Positions 12,350-22,989 of a DNA stretch of 64,000 bases are shown piece after piece. The notes beneath the pieces were generated by a model that ran no database searches, was not told the origin of the DNA, and worked only from the letters and a program-made list of their open reading frames with translations. Source of the DNA: Undaria pinnatifida (Eukaryota > Sar > Phaeophyceae > Laminariales > Alariaceae); assembly GCA_012845835.1 (NCBI GenBank), contig JABAKD010000001.1, positions 18,761,590 to 18,825,589 of the forward strand. Reading direction: 5' to 3'. Position 1 is the first letter of the stretch. The number at the start of each line of letters is the position of its first letter. The position numbers and the translations under genes are program-made.

Positions 12350-12752
12350 ATGCTGCGCTCCGTCTCTCGTTCAGCCTGCCGCTCGGCTCGGCGAACGTCG
12401 TCATACGGCGAAGCGTCTTCTGTAGGCACCCTCAATTCGAGAGCAAGTAGACCAAGCCAATCCATCCAACAACTTCGATCGAAAACAACGCAGCAGGCGA
12501 CCACTGGGAGGCTATTGCCTGTACAGGCACTACTGCCCTTGCGGACAGCAGCAGCGCAGCAGCTGCTCGTGGCCCGATGCATGAGCTCGGCAGCATCGAA
12601 TACTAGGGTGCAAAGCCCCTGGAAGACAGGAAGGACCTCTCTGGGATGGGAGGAGGAAGGTCGGCCGGTGGCTCCCATCCTGAGCGTAAAGGAAAAGCTG
12701 CCTTCGAACCTCAAGCTTGCTGTGGAATGGCCTGCTGACGGGGAGGGGGAGG
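12350..12752 (+). CDS. MRPL4: uL4m exon 1 (presequence)
   Basis: The ATG at 12,350 opens a basic leader; a TTG twelve bases upstream is also in frame but needs no invoking. Encodes residues 1-134 plus one base; donor G|GTGAGT. Confidence 0.88.
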
Positions 12753-15700
12753 GTGAGTGGGCTTGTTTCGTGTCATGAGAGGGGTGCTTTTCTGGCTGGT
12801 TGCTGTGGTGCTGGCTCCTTGAAGTGTTTGCGTGCATGGGATGTGTTTGGAGAGAGCCTTGTTCTTGCCCACGATTCTTGCTTGTTGGGTGGGTACAGCA
12901 GCAGTATTCCAGTTAACAGATACATAGTCTATGTAATCAGAACCAGCCACTCCGCAGTAACCCAGCAGCAGCAGTAGCAGGACAACAGAGGGCATACCTG
13001 GTAGGCAGCAGTACCATGGGATGCCAGTACAGCAGTACAGGAGACCTATTAACAAGGAGAAACAGATAATCAAGCAGGCCAGACTGAGGTTGACAGGGAA
13101 ATAAGAAATTCGGGAGCCGTTATACTGACTTTAGTGTTGAACGCACTCGTTCTCAAATAAGAAATCGAGTCGGAGGCAGCATTCCTGTTTCTTTTTGTGG
13201 CCTACTTCAAAGTATACTACTGCGGCATGGACTGCAGTAGCTACGTAGGCGGCAGCGACAGCAGTATCCTGCTGCTGTCGACAGCAGTAGGCTACTGTAT
13301 CATGGGGCTACTCTCATACCGTATCATATAGTCTACCTGGCAATAGGTATCAGCGTATCAACCGCTTCGAAGTGCGTCGCCAGTATAAAAGCTCGCACGC
13401 CTCATTAGCACCCGCAGAAAGCAGTGATGGTGTTCCCGGTATCGGCGCGAGTACGAGCTTTGTCCAGCAGTACCGGTATACCTGGTATGTCAGTGCCAGT
13501 TAACCCAAAAGCACTAGCTTATACCAGATATTGGAGTATAAACGGCATGAAAGGAAGGTCATTTGTTGAAGTTACAGGAGTGTGCGGTACCTGGTACAGC
13601 AGCAATGACGGCACAGAGTATGCCGGTACGTACCGGCTACAGCCGTGTGATGTGACGGTACGTACTGCCAGTACCCGCAACATTTCGGCCTTGAGTACTG
13701 CTCATACTGCCGATACTCGCAGCATTTCGGCCTTCAGTTTTGCTCATACCTCCGGTACTCGCAGTGCAGTATTCAGCATTTCGGCCGTGAGAACTGGCAA
13801 TACTCCGAGTTCTCGAAGTACTATTTACTTCAAATACTCGAAACATACTCGGAGTATAAAGCATACGGGGCGCATCTGTGCAACACCCTGCTACTTCTGA
13901 ACTGCGTTTGCATTGTTTTTGCTGATTGCCATCACTCCTGTATTACTTGCGTTGCAGAATTCTCGGCCGAGGATCCCGATTCGGATTCGCAAGAGGACCA
14001 AGAACAAGAACTTGTCGGAGAAGAGGAGGACGCCTCCTTGTCGGCGGAAGACCTAGACGCGATCGAGTCCTTGTTGGAAACCCCCCCGTTCACGGGTACC
14101 GAAGTCCAGGTGAAAAACATGTCAGGAGATAGGCAAGCGTCAAGGGGTCAGACAGTCAAGTCAAGGCTATCTGTCAAGGTTTTTCCATAAGTCTAGACCG
14201 GTTGCCCCCTGACCCCCTGGTAGGAAAAATATTGTTTCACGCGTGGAAACCCCTGTTTTATATACTGTTTTGTGCAGCCCGGGGGCTATTTGTCGTGTCG
14301 CCGGGTTTTGGCCGTCAAGGCTGTCTGTCAAACGGTCAAAGTGCTGTCTCCTGACTTATATTTGCAGGTGACATCTTGGGCGGACGGGTCGGCGGTAGGC
14401 GTGCGGTCGCTGGAGCCGAGCGTGTTTGGCGTTCCTGTTCGGCGAGACGTGGTGCACGACGTGATTCGGTGGCAGCTGGCCAAGCGCAGGAGCGGCAACC
14501 GCAATGTGAGGGGCTACTGTTTTTTGTCATGATGTGGGCGTCATTTGTATGGAAGCACCTGCTGTTTTCGTTTCTCGCATCCCTAGAGCAACGTAAACAT
14601 TTATGTTCCTGCCCCCCAATGACACCCCCCCCCCCCCCGCCCCCCCCCAACCCGACGGCGCGGTGCGTCGTCTGGAAAAATACGCGTGATCAATGGTCGT
14701 ACGAAGTATATATGACTTAAGGCAAGCACCAAATGAGTACACCTCTACGGCCGCCGGTCTCACTTTTATGCATAAGCCCTTTTGGCCAAGCAGACGAAGC
14801 ATGTCGGGGAGGTTAGAGGGTAAAGGCCGGAGGTCCTCCCTATAAAGGAAGAGTACCTGCCTTTTTTTTGTAGTTTTTTTTTGCTTTTCCGCAGCGACGC
14901 AAACGTTTTCGTTCCCGTTCCCCAATGTCATCTATACTCCCTCCTCCCCCGGTGTACCGAGAACGACGGTGACGACTACTCCTGGGGACAGCCGATCGGA
15001 TCTTCTATTCTTGCAGAAGGTCTTCTCGCGGCCCCAAGTGCGCTCCCGGTTAACGACCCGTCTAACAAACGGGTCATTAGCCGAGAGCGCACTTGGGGGC
15101 AGCAAGAAGATGTTCTACAGGCGGTCGTTAGCCGGGAGCGCACTTGGGGACAGCAAGAAGATCTTCTGCAAGAGTAGAAAATCCGATCGGCTGTCCCGAA
15201 GAGGAATCGTCGCCGTCGTCCTCTCGTTCGCCCTCGTCGTCGCCGTGACTACCCTCTCTGCTCCCTTTCACCTCTCTGCCCACCCACCCCCCTCGGTGTC
15301 CCGCCTCTCATGCGCAAACCTTGGGCCTACCAGACAAAGCGGGTAGGGGAAATTAGCGGGTCAGGGCATAAACTCCGCCCGTAAAGGGACGAGCACCTCT
15401 CGCGTTTTTTAATCATCGCATTCCTGCCCCCTAACGTGTCTAACCCCCTCCCGAGGGTTTGTGGTCACTTGATGACGACTATGCATGTTAATGAGTGCAC
15501 CCCCCCCCCCCCCCCCCCCCCCCGCCCCCCGCCCGGCCTCCCTCATCTCTGCACAATCCTCGCTCGGCCAATCAGACGAAGCGGATAGGAGAGATTAGCG
15601 GGTCAGGGCGGAAGGTCCGCCCGCAAAAGGGGGGAGGAACTGCGCGGGCCGGGCACAGCCGGCCACCACACTGGCGAGGCGGGGCTAAGGCCCACGGTCC

Positions 15701-18700
15701 GAGGACACGCGACTTTTCCTTCAAGCTCAACAAGAAGTTCGTCAAGCTTGGGCTTCGGGTGAGCATATGATGACGATTTTGATGTGTGTGTGGGGGGAAT
15801 ATGTAACGATAAGGCAGTTTTGGGCGTCGTCAGTCCTACCTTTCGGAGCTCCAACACTAAAACTAGTATATTAACTATTGAGTGTTAAGCGTTATTCGTG
15901 GCAGACTTGCGCTTCCGTCTCCTGAGGTGCCTCAGTGGCGGGACTCGTGGGGTGTAGTATATTTGACATCTTCGGTTTAGTGGCGTACGAACAGATGGGA
16001 TTAATTCGTGTTTTTTTTTTGTTTTGGTGTTTTTCGGTTTTCCGCAACGCATCAACCCCTTCAAAGCCTCACCCATGGTTTCGGGGTACGACAAATGGTG
16101 TGGTAGGGGTGCACCATTTTGTTTTCTGTTTTTTCTGGGGCTCCTCAGTTGAAGAGCTCCATACCTCACCTCACCTCACCTCACCTTACCAGAAAATTGG
16201 TTTTGAGCAAGCTGAAAGCTCACCCCGATGAACCCAATACATGGCCTAGGTATACGATAAAAGCATTGTGCGAAACAAGAATGACAAATCCGACGATTTT
16301 GGGTTTCTCGAAAACGAAAAAAGCCAAGCAGTTCTACGACGTACCTCTATCGTAGCGCGCGTCGTTCTTAAAACTTTTGCACTACTAAATGGTTGTAAGG
16401 AGGAAGGAGGGGCAGAACAGGTCCCACCACAGCCATCACCAACGCCAACACCACCACCATATAATATGGACCTTTTTGTGTTCGTCGCTTGCCCAGGTGG
16501 CCCTGTCGGCGAGACTTCGCGAGGGACAACTTCAAGTGGTGGATGACCTCAAGTCCGACACTTTTAGCACCTCGGCGGTGCTCAAGACGCTCAAGGTTTG
16601 AAGATTAAATGGAACGGGGCGGGGGGCGAGGGAGTACTCATTTCAGGCATAGCCGTAGTTTTAAGACCATAGCTATTGGTAGTGGTATGACCCTCACACC
16701 CCTACAATGCCGGGACGGAGCACGTTGAGTTTTCACCGATCAGGCAGACATTGCTTGCACCAAGCGTGAAGCGACGTGAGGTGTTCGCCGAGTGGCATGA
16801 AGGGTGAGTTGCATCCTACTCATGAGCAAGTTCTGCGTGCCCAGTTTACCCTTACCTATGAATAGTATTTTATGAATAATTAGAAGTACGGTATGTGCCA
16901 GTGTATGACACACCCCCTGGGGTGCTTTTCAGCGCCGAGTTTCTCGAAAATGACGGAGGCACGAACCACGAACATGGCGCCTCTCGAAAGGTCTGGTCGA
17001 GATATTCCCGTAGACACGTCGCTCTGCGTTTTCACTCTACCGGTCGTCGAGAAGATCGGCCTTGACATTCGCCCGAGAGTGGGTTATACATTACGTGGCC
17101 GGTTGCCATGGATTACGTGTAGGGCCCGATGAAGGTGGAGGATACCATAAGGCAAGACAGATGTAGGTGATCAGGTATCGATTGTTGAAAGCAGGGAAGC
17201 AGAGTGACAGAGAGAGGGCATCATCCTCTCCCTCGTCTCATGGCCCAAATAGGCACCCAGGAGATTTTTATTATCGTAAACCCTGTTGGGGTAACACAAA
17301 GCCTACCGCAATATCTGTAGAACGTTTGCGTTTGCGCAAATAACATGTTTCAGACTTTAGACTTTGCTACAAAAACGAGTGAACTCGACAGCCCCCCTAT
17401 TCGTATGTACGACCATGAAAGCGCAGTTCAATAAAAGTCCCTCTGCTGCGAAGACCCGGATACAACCCAAACTCGAATAACAATCGAACCCGAAAACATC
17501 AATCAAGTACCCTTCCGAACATCTGGATATTAAAAAATCGTATTCCCAAAATCAAGAACGAAAATATCTCAATTCCAAAGCAAATAGATAACCCCTCGCG
17601 TGTACTGTCTGCGGTAGCTTTCTGCTGGGGCATGCCTTTCTGCATGCTGCACGTTCTGTCGGTCGAGGTCAAGTTGTATAACGAGCCCAGGACGAAGAGC
17701 CTAGGAGCAGCGACAGCCCGTCCTCCGCCCAGTTGATAGACTGTCACACACGGGTATATTGCTGCTGTAGTTGTGTTCAAGTTGTGTTCAAGTTGTGTTT
17801 GTGCTTCTCTGTGGGGCCAAGCTATCCGGATGTGTTTATACCTGGCACCGGGTACTGTTTATGACTAGTGCTGGCGTAGTCTCATTTAATCTTGTTGTCT
17901 TTCTGTTTGGCCAGGCAAGGGGCCTCGACGCAAACGTGACACTCATCGTTGGAGACGACCCGCAACCGGAGTTCATGCGATCCACGAGGAACATCGTTGG
18001 CGTCAAGGTCTTGGCGGCCAGGGTAAGGATCCAGCCCCTTCACGTCCCTCTATATAGTTGCACACAGTATCCTTTTGTAGTAGACTATACTGTAGATACA
18101 TGTGTTATTTTGGGTATGTACTCTTCGCCCGTCTTCATGAGTATCCTCTCGTTTTCTGCTGTTCATCGATCTATAAATTTTAACGATTGTCTGGTAGTAT
18201 TTTAATAAGAGCGATCGGTGCGATCGATTGAGCGACGGCGCGATCGATTGAGCGACGGCGCGGTCGACGAAGGAGGCCTGGCGATGCTAGTCCCGCGCTC
18301 CTGCTGAGTTCAGGGGGCTAGTTGTATAGGTATGGGTAACTGGTTATTTGCTTGGCCAGACCCAAGACCCCTATCAGACTACCGAGCGACGAGGTCGAAC
18401 GTCCGGGCGACGGGTCGATCGACCAAGCGACGAGGGGACGAACCGAGCGACGGCGCGATTGACCGAGCGACGGGCGACCGAACGTACACAGTGCAGGCCA
18501 CCTGACAGGGCCACAAGAAAAGGCTGGCTGAGCTTATGGGATTTACGAAATCCGGTAACCGTTAAACTGAAGTTAGTACAGAAGGCACCCCCTACTAAGT
18601 ACGGAACCCAGCCTGAGACAGTATGTATGTTTCTCAGTACGTGTCTTGTAGTATACCTTCGCGATGTTTTGCGCGCATGCAACAGCGCAACGCCTATCTG

Positions 18701-18955
18701 GATCCCCGCCAACTTGTGCCCCGGGGCCGCAAAGTGGAATGACTGGCTCATTGTATTCAGCTTCTGCATCCGTTCGTAAACGTGAAATATTAGTTCAGAT
18801 CCGTCTTCTTCGCCCCATTGCTGCGCCTGCGTGTATGTTGTGTATTTTGTTGTGAACAGGGGGCCAACGTGTACGACATCATCAAGCGACCTTGCTTGGT
18901 TTTGACGGAGGATGCGGTATCTCACTTGGAAGGAAAACTCTCTGATGCCAATTAG
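12350..18955 (+). CDS. MRPL4: mitochondrial large-subunit ribosomal protein uL4m
   Basis: Seven exons: 12,350-12,752; 13,958-14,109; 14,368-14,505; 15,576-15,758; 16,497-16,595; 17,915-18,022; 18,860-18,955. All junctions are GT-AG and phases join to give about 392 aa. Residues 1 to ~90 are rich in Arg, Ser and Ala with almost no acid and begin MLRSVSRSACRSARRTSS, a mitochondrial presequence. Residues ~136-185 are acidic. The L4 core starts near residue 186: VFGVPVRRDVVHDVIRWQLA, then KRIGEISGSGRKVRPQKGGG, RDFSFKLNKK, then ALSARLREGQLQVVDDL and NVYDIIKRPCLVLTEDAV at the C-terminus. L4 binds 23S-type rRNA early in large-subunit assembly and its loop lines the exit tunnel. The N-terminal extension makes it longer than bacterial L4 (about 200 aa). 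Intron 3 holds decayed copies of exon 4. The presequence argues for mitochondria; a plastid target is the alternative. Confidence 0.93.
13660..13800. repeat. ~45-bp tandem repeat before uL4m exon 2
   Basis: Three or four units of GCA.CATTTCGGCC..GAGTACTGCTCATAC. The GCAGCATTTCGGCC core resembles the exon 2 acceptor GCAGAATTCTCGGCC at 13,954-13,968, so this may be another acceptor-derived array; the match is short. Confidence 0.6.
13958..14109 (+). CDS. MRPL4: uL4m exon 2 (acidic linker)
   Basis: Acceptor TTGCAG, donor CAG|GTGAAA. Encodes an acidic stretch with QEDQEQELVGEEED, between the presequence and the L4 fold. Confidence 0.85.
14368..14505 (+). CDS. MRPL4: uL4m exon 3
   Basis: 46 codons from VTSWADGSAVG to KRRSGNRN; carries the family block VFGVPVRRD. 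Acceptor TTGCAG, donor AAT|GTGAGG. Confidence 0.92.
14675..14745 (+). mobile_element. LINE 3'-end fragment
   Basis: GCGTGATCAATGGTCG, GGCAAGCACCAAATGAGTAC matches the tail of the 44.7-47.9 kb LINE (GCGTGGTCAACGG, GCAAGCAACGAATGAGTAC). Only the last ~70 bp is present. Confidence 0.6.
14750..14860 (+). pseudogene. echo of uL4m exon 4, copy 1
   Basis: An intron tail plus exon start (GGCCAAGCAG|ACGAAGCATGTCGGG) aligned to the true acceptor GGCCAATCAG|ACGAAGCGGATAGG. The similarity continues about 70 bp into the exon, then fades. The copied frame (TKHVGEVRG) hits a stop at once. The acceptor AG is kept at 14,792-14,793. Confidence 0.8.
14955..15235. repeat. foldback element with duplicated arm
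   Basis: The left arm GACAGCCGATCGGATCTTCT ... CCCCAAGTGCGCTCCCGG pairs with the right arm CCGGGAGCGCACTTGGGG ... ATCCGATCGGCTGTCCCG. The right arm carries the GAGCGCACTTGGGG(G/A)CAGCAAGAAG block twice. A central GACCCGT..ACGGGTC forms the loop base. It sits inside the second exon-4 echo unit. Confidence 0.85.
15290..15405 (+). pseudogene. echo of uL4m exon 4, copy 2
   Basis: GGGCCTACCAG|ACAAAGCGGGTAGGGG matches the true acceptor and exon start. It reads TKRVGEISGSGHKLRP before a TAA, against TKRIGEISGSGRKVRPQ in the real exon at 15,576. It is closer in sequence and position to the real exon than copy 1. An intact AG at 15,332-15,333 makes it a potential cryptic acceptor. Confidence 0.88.
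15500..15523 (+). repeat. poly-C tract, ~24 bp
   Basis: Follows AATGAGTGCA, the same junction as the LINE tails, and lies in the polypyrimidine zone before exon 4. Confidence 0.85.
15576..15758 (+). CDS. MRPL4: uL4m exon 4
   Basis: 61 codons with RPQKGGGTARAGHSRPPHWR and RDFSFKLNKK, the most conserved basic loop of L4, which contacts rRNA. Acceptor AATCAG, donor CGG|GTGAGC. Confidence 0.94.
16105..16320 (+). repeat. dispersed repeat family C, copy 1
   Basis: Starts TAGGGGTGCACCA, passes a GAAGAGCTCC and a CCTAGGTAT, and ends near ATTTTGGG. Other copies: about 21,777-21,975 and 37,430-37,620. Five CTCAC units (16,166-16,185) are a local expansion in this copy. Confidence 0.6.
16497..16595 (+). 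CDS. MRPL4: uL4m exon 5
   Basis: 33 codons beginning VALSARLREGQLQVVDDLKS. Acceptor GCCCAG, donor AAG|GTTTGA (weak donor). Confidence 0.9.
17915..18022 (+). CDS. MRPL4: uL4m exon 6
   Basis: 36 codons with NVTLIVGDDPQPEFMRSTRN. Acceptor GGCCAG, donor AGG|GTAAGG. Confidence 0.9.
18210..18480. repeat. GAGCGACGG-type tandem repeats in uL4m intron 6
   Basis: Two exact GCGATCGATTGAGCGACGGC units near 18,218-18,260, then a looser array of ACCGAGCGACG words at 18,379-18,480, separated by unique sequence. Confidence 0.7.
18860..18955 (+). CDS. MRPL4: uL4m exon 7 (C-terminus)
   Basis: 31 codons and a TAG stop: NVYDIIKRPCLVLTEDAV. Acceptor GAACAG. It matches the usual L4 ending in length and motif. 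Confidence 0.92.
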   Translation, partial: GANVYDIIKRPCLVLTEDAVSHLEGKLSDAN

Positions 18956-20040
18956 CCCGCAATAGTGACTACGTATTTTCCCTAGCGTCGACAAAATAGG
19001 CAACTCTCTTTGACGATAATTAGGCGTTATTCGCCAGACGGCTTCCCGACTAACTTGCGGACTAGCGATTAGTTTTAGAGGTGAAAGCCTACTTACAGCA
19101 ACCCTGCAGGTTAGGCCAGGAGCGTGTACGCCTTTGCCCATCTGCAACGAGATGGTTGGTATGATGGTCCACAGCGACTCGTCACTACCTCTCCATTCCT
19201 AGAAATTTCCCATGGCGGTCGATGTTAGGGCTAGAGTTCTTGTTGGGGCTTATAGAGAAGTACATCTCGAATCGTTTTGTCGAATGTGGGTGGACGAAGC
19301 TGGGCGTCTGTTCAACCCTCGATACGGCGGTAACAACAACGGTAATATTCCTGCTTCGCGTAGTGCTGGTAAAGGATAGAGACCGTCCATAGCTGTAACT
19401 GTGGCATCGCGTTGCCCTACCAAGTTGGGCTGTCACCGCTGCTGTGCTCGGGGGAGGCGAGAACGGAAGCTTACGATGGTGCGCGTGGTGCTTCCGTCGC
19501 CACGGCCGCTGGAGATCGCGGAGCTTGCGCTGGGCAGGCTATTGTCACTATTAATACAGACGACACATGCCTACGTGTGGAAGTGTGAGGAGAGCTTGAT
19601 CATTTTGTGTCCATCCGCCGGAGGATGAAAGCGAAGCAATAAACAGAAATGGGATTGAAGCGGGCCCCTGATAGGGCGACATCGAGAGTCGCATGGAGCT
19701 GACCTTTTCCCGGTGCATGGCGAATGGAAACGACAACTCGAGAAAGGTCACCGTTTGTCTGATGATTTACATGTCGTACAAATCTACTTTCTTTCACGCA
19801 CGGTGACCTCATATAGTCTAGTCTATGTGTACCATAATTTTCACGGTAACTAGGTGCGTGCTGTAACTCCGTTTATGACAGCCCTGAAAAATGTGTGCAT
19901 TACCTTCGAGTTGCCCCTTACCAAGCATGAAGCCTCTTGCTATTAATAGGTATCAACCCTTGTGGGACCCAGGAGAGATGGCGACGTACAAGACGATAAG
20001 TTCATGTTGATAGATCTCTAAAGGTGTACGCGTAGCTGGC
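18956..20040. other. intergenic, no supported gene
   Basis: uL4m 3' flank. ORFs of up to 83 codons here show no family character. TATTAATA words lie at 19,549 and 19,941. Confidence 0.4.
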
Positions 20041-20274
20041 GCGGGAAGGCGTGATGATGACTCCAGACGGTGACACAGAACTCTTCTATTATCCAGCCGT
20101 CGAGCCTGACGCGGTCTCATATGGAGCAAAACTACGAGTGACAGCTCATGGCAAATCATGCCGGGAAACATCCGGCCAGTCCCCTTACACCTTATACATG
20201 AATCCCTTGCCAACATACGGAACTCCATGATATAAGATGGATCATAACCGTCATGTTCATGAGGACAATCAACA
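20041..20274 (-). repeat. direct duplication, copy 1
   Basis: 234 bp nearly identical to 21,350-21,587. It contains the 3' part of a minus-strand exon and the start of its following intron. Confidence 0.93.
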
Positions 20275-20354
20275 TCCCTAGTCAGACCATACACCTCTTC
20301 AGCATATGACGCTCGCAGGGCTGCCTCAGCGAGTCCGACCTCTCTCTCCCGATT
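20211..20354 (-). CDS. unknown minus-strand exon, Cys/His motif
   Basis: On the minus strand, after acceptor CGTTGCAG, 48 codons run NREREVGLAEAALRASYAEE, then VYGLTRDVDCPHEHDGYDPS and YIMEFRML, ending at a GCAAGG donor (GC instead of GT). The CPHEH and spacing look metal-binding-like, and the N-terminal half could be coiled coil. I do not recognise the family. The second, partial copy at about 21,500-21,587 keeps DCPHEHDGYDPSYIMEFRML and has a standard GTAAGG donor. No further exons could be joined, so it may be a relic. Confidence 0.45.
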
Positions 20355-20964
20355 CTGCAACGCTATCTGGATCTTGAGTAGTTTTTTTTCCTCTTTTATA
20401 TACTCCACACTAATGCCAGAATCCCAAACGCAAACAACCGCAGAAACTCGATTTAATAGTGCTCTGCACACTGCACGGCGAAAAGCATCCCCCCTCCTCC
20501 GTGCACGACGAAATGTGTAGCACACGTAGCGGCGGGATCTTGCACTGTGCCCAAAAAACTCAAACTCGAATAATACCTGGTTACCAAATATCTCCCCCCC
20601 AAAATAAGCTACCGCAAAACGAGGGGGCGAACGTAAACGCAAATGTAGTGCGGAAAATGGACGAAAGAGTGGTTTTGTTCGAGGATGAGAGCGAGAGATG
20701 AAAGAGAGATGAGAGAGAGAGAAGAGAGAAGGAGAGAAGAGAGAGAGAAGGAGGGTAAGAATATTTCGCCCCAGCAGCAACTGCGAGGTCCCAGCAAAGC
20801 CAAACATGATCCGAAGCTGGTAGATCTGCATGGCGCTGGTGGCGACGGCGCTGGAGAGAAGCAGTTGTTGCAGAGACAGCAGCTGCCCCAGTCGCCCCAT
20901 CTGCAGGAAGAGCAGTCGTCAGAGGATTGCTACGCATGCAACGAAGAAGAATTGCCACGGACAC

Positions 20965-21115
20965 AGCCGCCATTACCGCCGCCACCGCCGCCACCGCCGC
21001 CGCCGCTACAGTCGTCATCACAGCCGCCGTCACGGTCACCGCCGCTGTCATCGCCACCGTTGCCGCCGTTGCCGTCGCCGCTGCCACCGCCGCCTCTGGA
21101 ACCGCTGTTACCACT
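20965..21115. repeat. CCGCC-rich trinucleotide region
   Basis: Degenerate (CCG/CCA)n with GTCATC interruptions. It encodes Pro-rich or Ala-rich ORFs on either strand, which I take as repeat artefacts. Confidence 0.8.
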
Positions 21116-21349
21116 GTACCTGCAAGCCCGCAGTACAGCCAGGCCTGTGTGAATCTGTGGCTATTTTAGGTTGTACAGGAGAAGAGGAAAGGAGAGATGG
21201 GATTACTTGGCCGGCAGGTGCCGGGAGAGAGGTTGAGGAGATTTTGAGTGAGATGAAACACGCGTTTGAATTCTGGAACAACTTTGAGAGGGCGGTGGTG
21301 GGCACTGGTGGAAGGGTGTGCACCATCGATTGGGGGTCGGAGCATGGAC

Positions 21350-21587
21350 GCGGGAAGGCGTGATGATGACTCCAGACGGTGACACAGAACTCTTATATTA
21401 TCCAGCCGTCGAGCCTGACTCGGTCTCATATGGAGCAAAACTACGAGTGACAGCTCATGGCAAATCATGCCGGGAAACATCCGGCCAAACAGTCCCCTTA
21501 CACCTCATACATGAACCCCTTACCAACATACGGAACTCCATGATATAAGATGGATCATAACCGTCATGTTCATGAGGACAATCAACA
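21350..21587 (-). repeat. direct duplication, copy 2
   Basis: Second copy of 20,041-20,274, with the CATGAGGACAATCAACA end shared. In the minus-strand direction it precedes copy 1 and lacks the first half of the exon. Confidence 0.93.
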
Positions 21588-21776
21588 GTTCAGCAGCATT
21601 TGAAGGCCAATAGTGAATCTTCCTAAAGGAGCTCTATCAAGTTGTGTAATTAAATACGGCTTGCGGTCTTATCAGCCTTCTGTGAAGGGCGGGCAGCAGG
21701 ACATGTGTCACCGTGCTGCGCGCGCGTCGCACACCCGCCCCTACCCCAGCAGCCTGCAGATACTATTAATACAATG

Positions 21777-21975
21777 ATAGGGGTGCACCAATTTGCTTCT
21801 AAGGCGCCTCACGTGAGGAGCGACAAATACCTCTCACCTATTAAACACTGATTTTTGATAAAAAGGAAAGTGGAAGACCCAATGAAAATGACAATTTTCG
21901 ATGGCCTAGGTATGCGAAAAATTTCACTTCTAAAACGAGAACGAAATTCAGACGGTTTGGGGTTATGGAGCCCCG
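21777..21975 (+). repeat. dispersed repeat family C, copy 2
   Basis: TAGGGGTGCACCA ... GGCCTAGGTATGCG ... TTTGGGG; see the copies at 16.1 and 37.4 kb. Confidence 0.6.
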
Positions 21976-22034
21976 TTCTTCAGAAAAAAAATGGCACCAA
22001 CCTTCCATATACTATAAAAATTAAAATACACTCC

Positions 22035-22110
22035 AGCTGTGAGATCGAAGATTTCGTCGAAACTCATCTTTGCAAGCTGTGTGTGATACTCCGATCGCGC
22101 GCATTACGAG
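22035..22110 (+). repeat. dispersed repeat family D, copy
   Basis: Short module with CTCATCTTTGCAAGCTG and GATCGCGCG. Related copies at 26,600, 33,690, 33,800, 34,015, 35,365 and 41,400. Confidence 0.55.
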
Positions 22111-22300
22111 TTGTGTGTCCTCATTAAGGATATAGGTCGGCGACTCCCCTTACAACTACAGTGTAGCTATCAGGGTCAACAGTATGATTTTAGTCAGTCT
22201 GTGCGCGGAAACTATAAAACCCGTTTCTGAGGGGGACAAAATCTGACAGCTGTGAAGGGAAAGGGGGCCTGGTTTTGATCATAAGCGAGCGGGTTTGGAG

Positions 22301-22800
22301 NNNNNNNNNNNNNNNNNNNNNNNNNNNNNNNNNNNNNNNNNNNNNNNNNNNNNNNNNNNNNNNNNNNNNNNNNNNNNNNNNNNNNNNNNNNNNNNNNNNN
22401 NNNNNNNNNNNNNNNNNNNNNNNNNNNNNNNNNNNNNNNNNNNNNNNNNNNNNNNNNNNNNNNNNNNNNNNNNNNNNNNNNNNNNNNNNNNNNNNNNNNN
22501 NNNNNNNNNNNNNNNNNNNNNNNNNNNNNNNNNNNNNNNNNNNNNNNNNNNNNNNNNNNNNNNNNNNNNNNNNNNNNNNNNNNNNNNNNNNNNNNNNNNN
22601 NNNNNNNNNNNNNNNNNNNNNNNNNNNNNNNNNNNNNNNNNNNNNNNNNNNNNNNNNNNNNNNNNNNNNNNNNNNNNNNNNNNNNNNNNNNNNNNNNNNN
22701 NNNNNNNNNNNNNNNNNNNNNNNNNNNNNNNNNNNNNNNNNNNNNNNNNNNNNNNNNNNNNNNNNNNNNNNNNNNNNNNNNNNNNNNNNNNNNNNNNNNN
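22301..22800. other. assembly gap (500 N)
   Basis: Exactly 500 unknown bases, so probably a placeholder of arbitrary length. It may hide the end of the adjacent minus-strand OTU-like gene. Confidence 0.99.
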
Positions 22801-22989
22801 TCTCATTTTACTGTCCGGTTCCCGCATCAACCCTGCGACCCAGGTGGTGTTCGCCGGCAAAGAAACGACGAAAAACATACTACGGTACTGTAACTGTAAC
22901 TCACTTGAACCTGGAACAGAGGGGGTGACACCGCGACCACAGGAAAAGGGGGAAACGTGCCGTCCCTCTTCGCAAAAGTTCCGAAGTGG

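Noticed and set aside
19953-20900. 315-codon minus-strand ORF
   Set aside because: Only the 48-codon exon-like part has support from splice sites and duplication; the rest reads through T-rich intron and a purine repeat.
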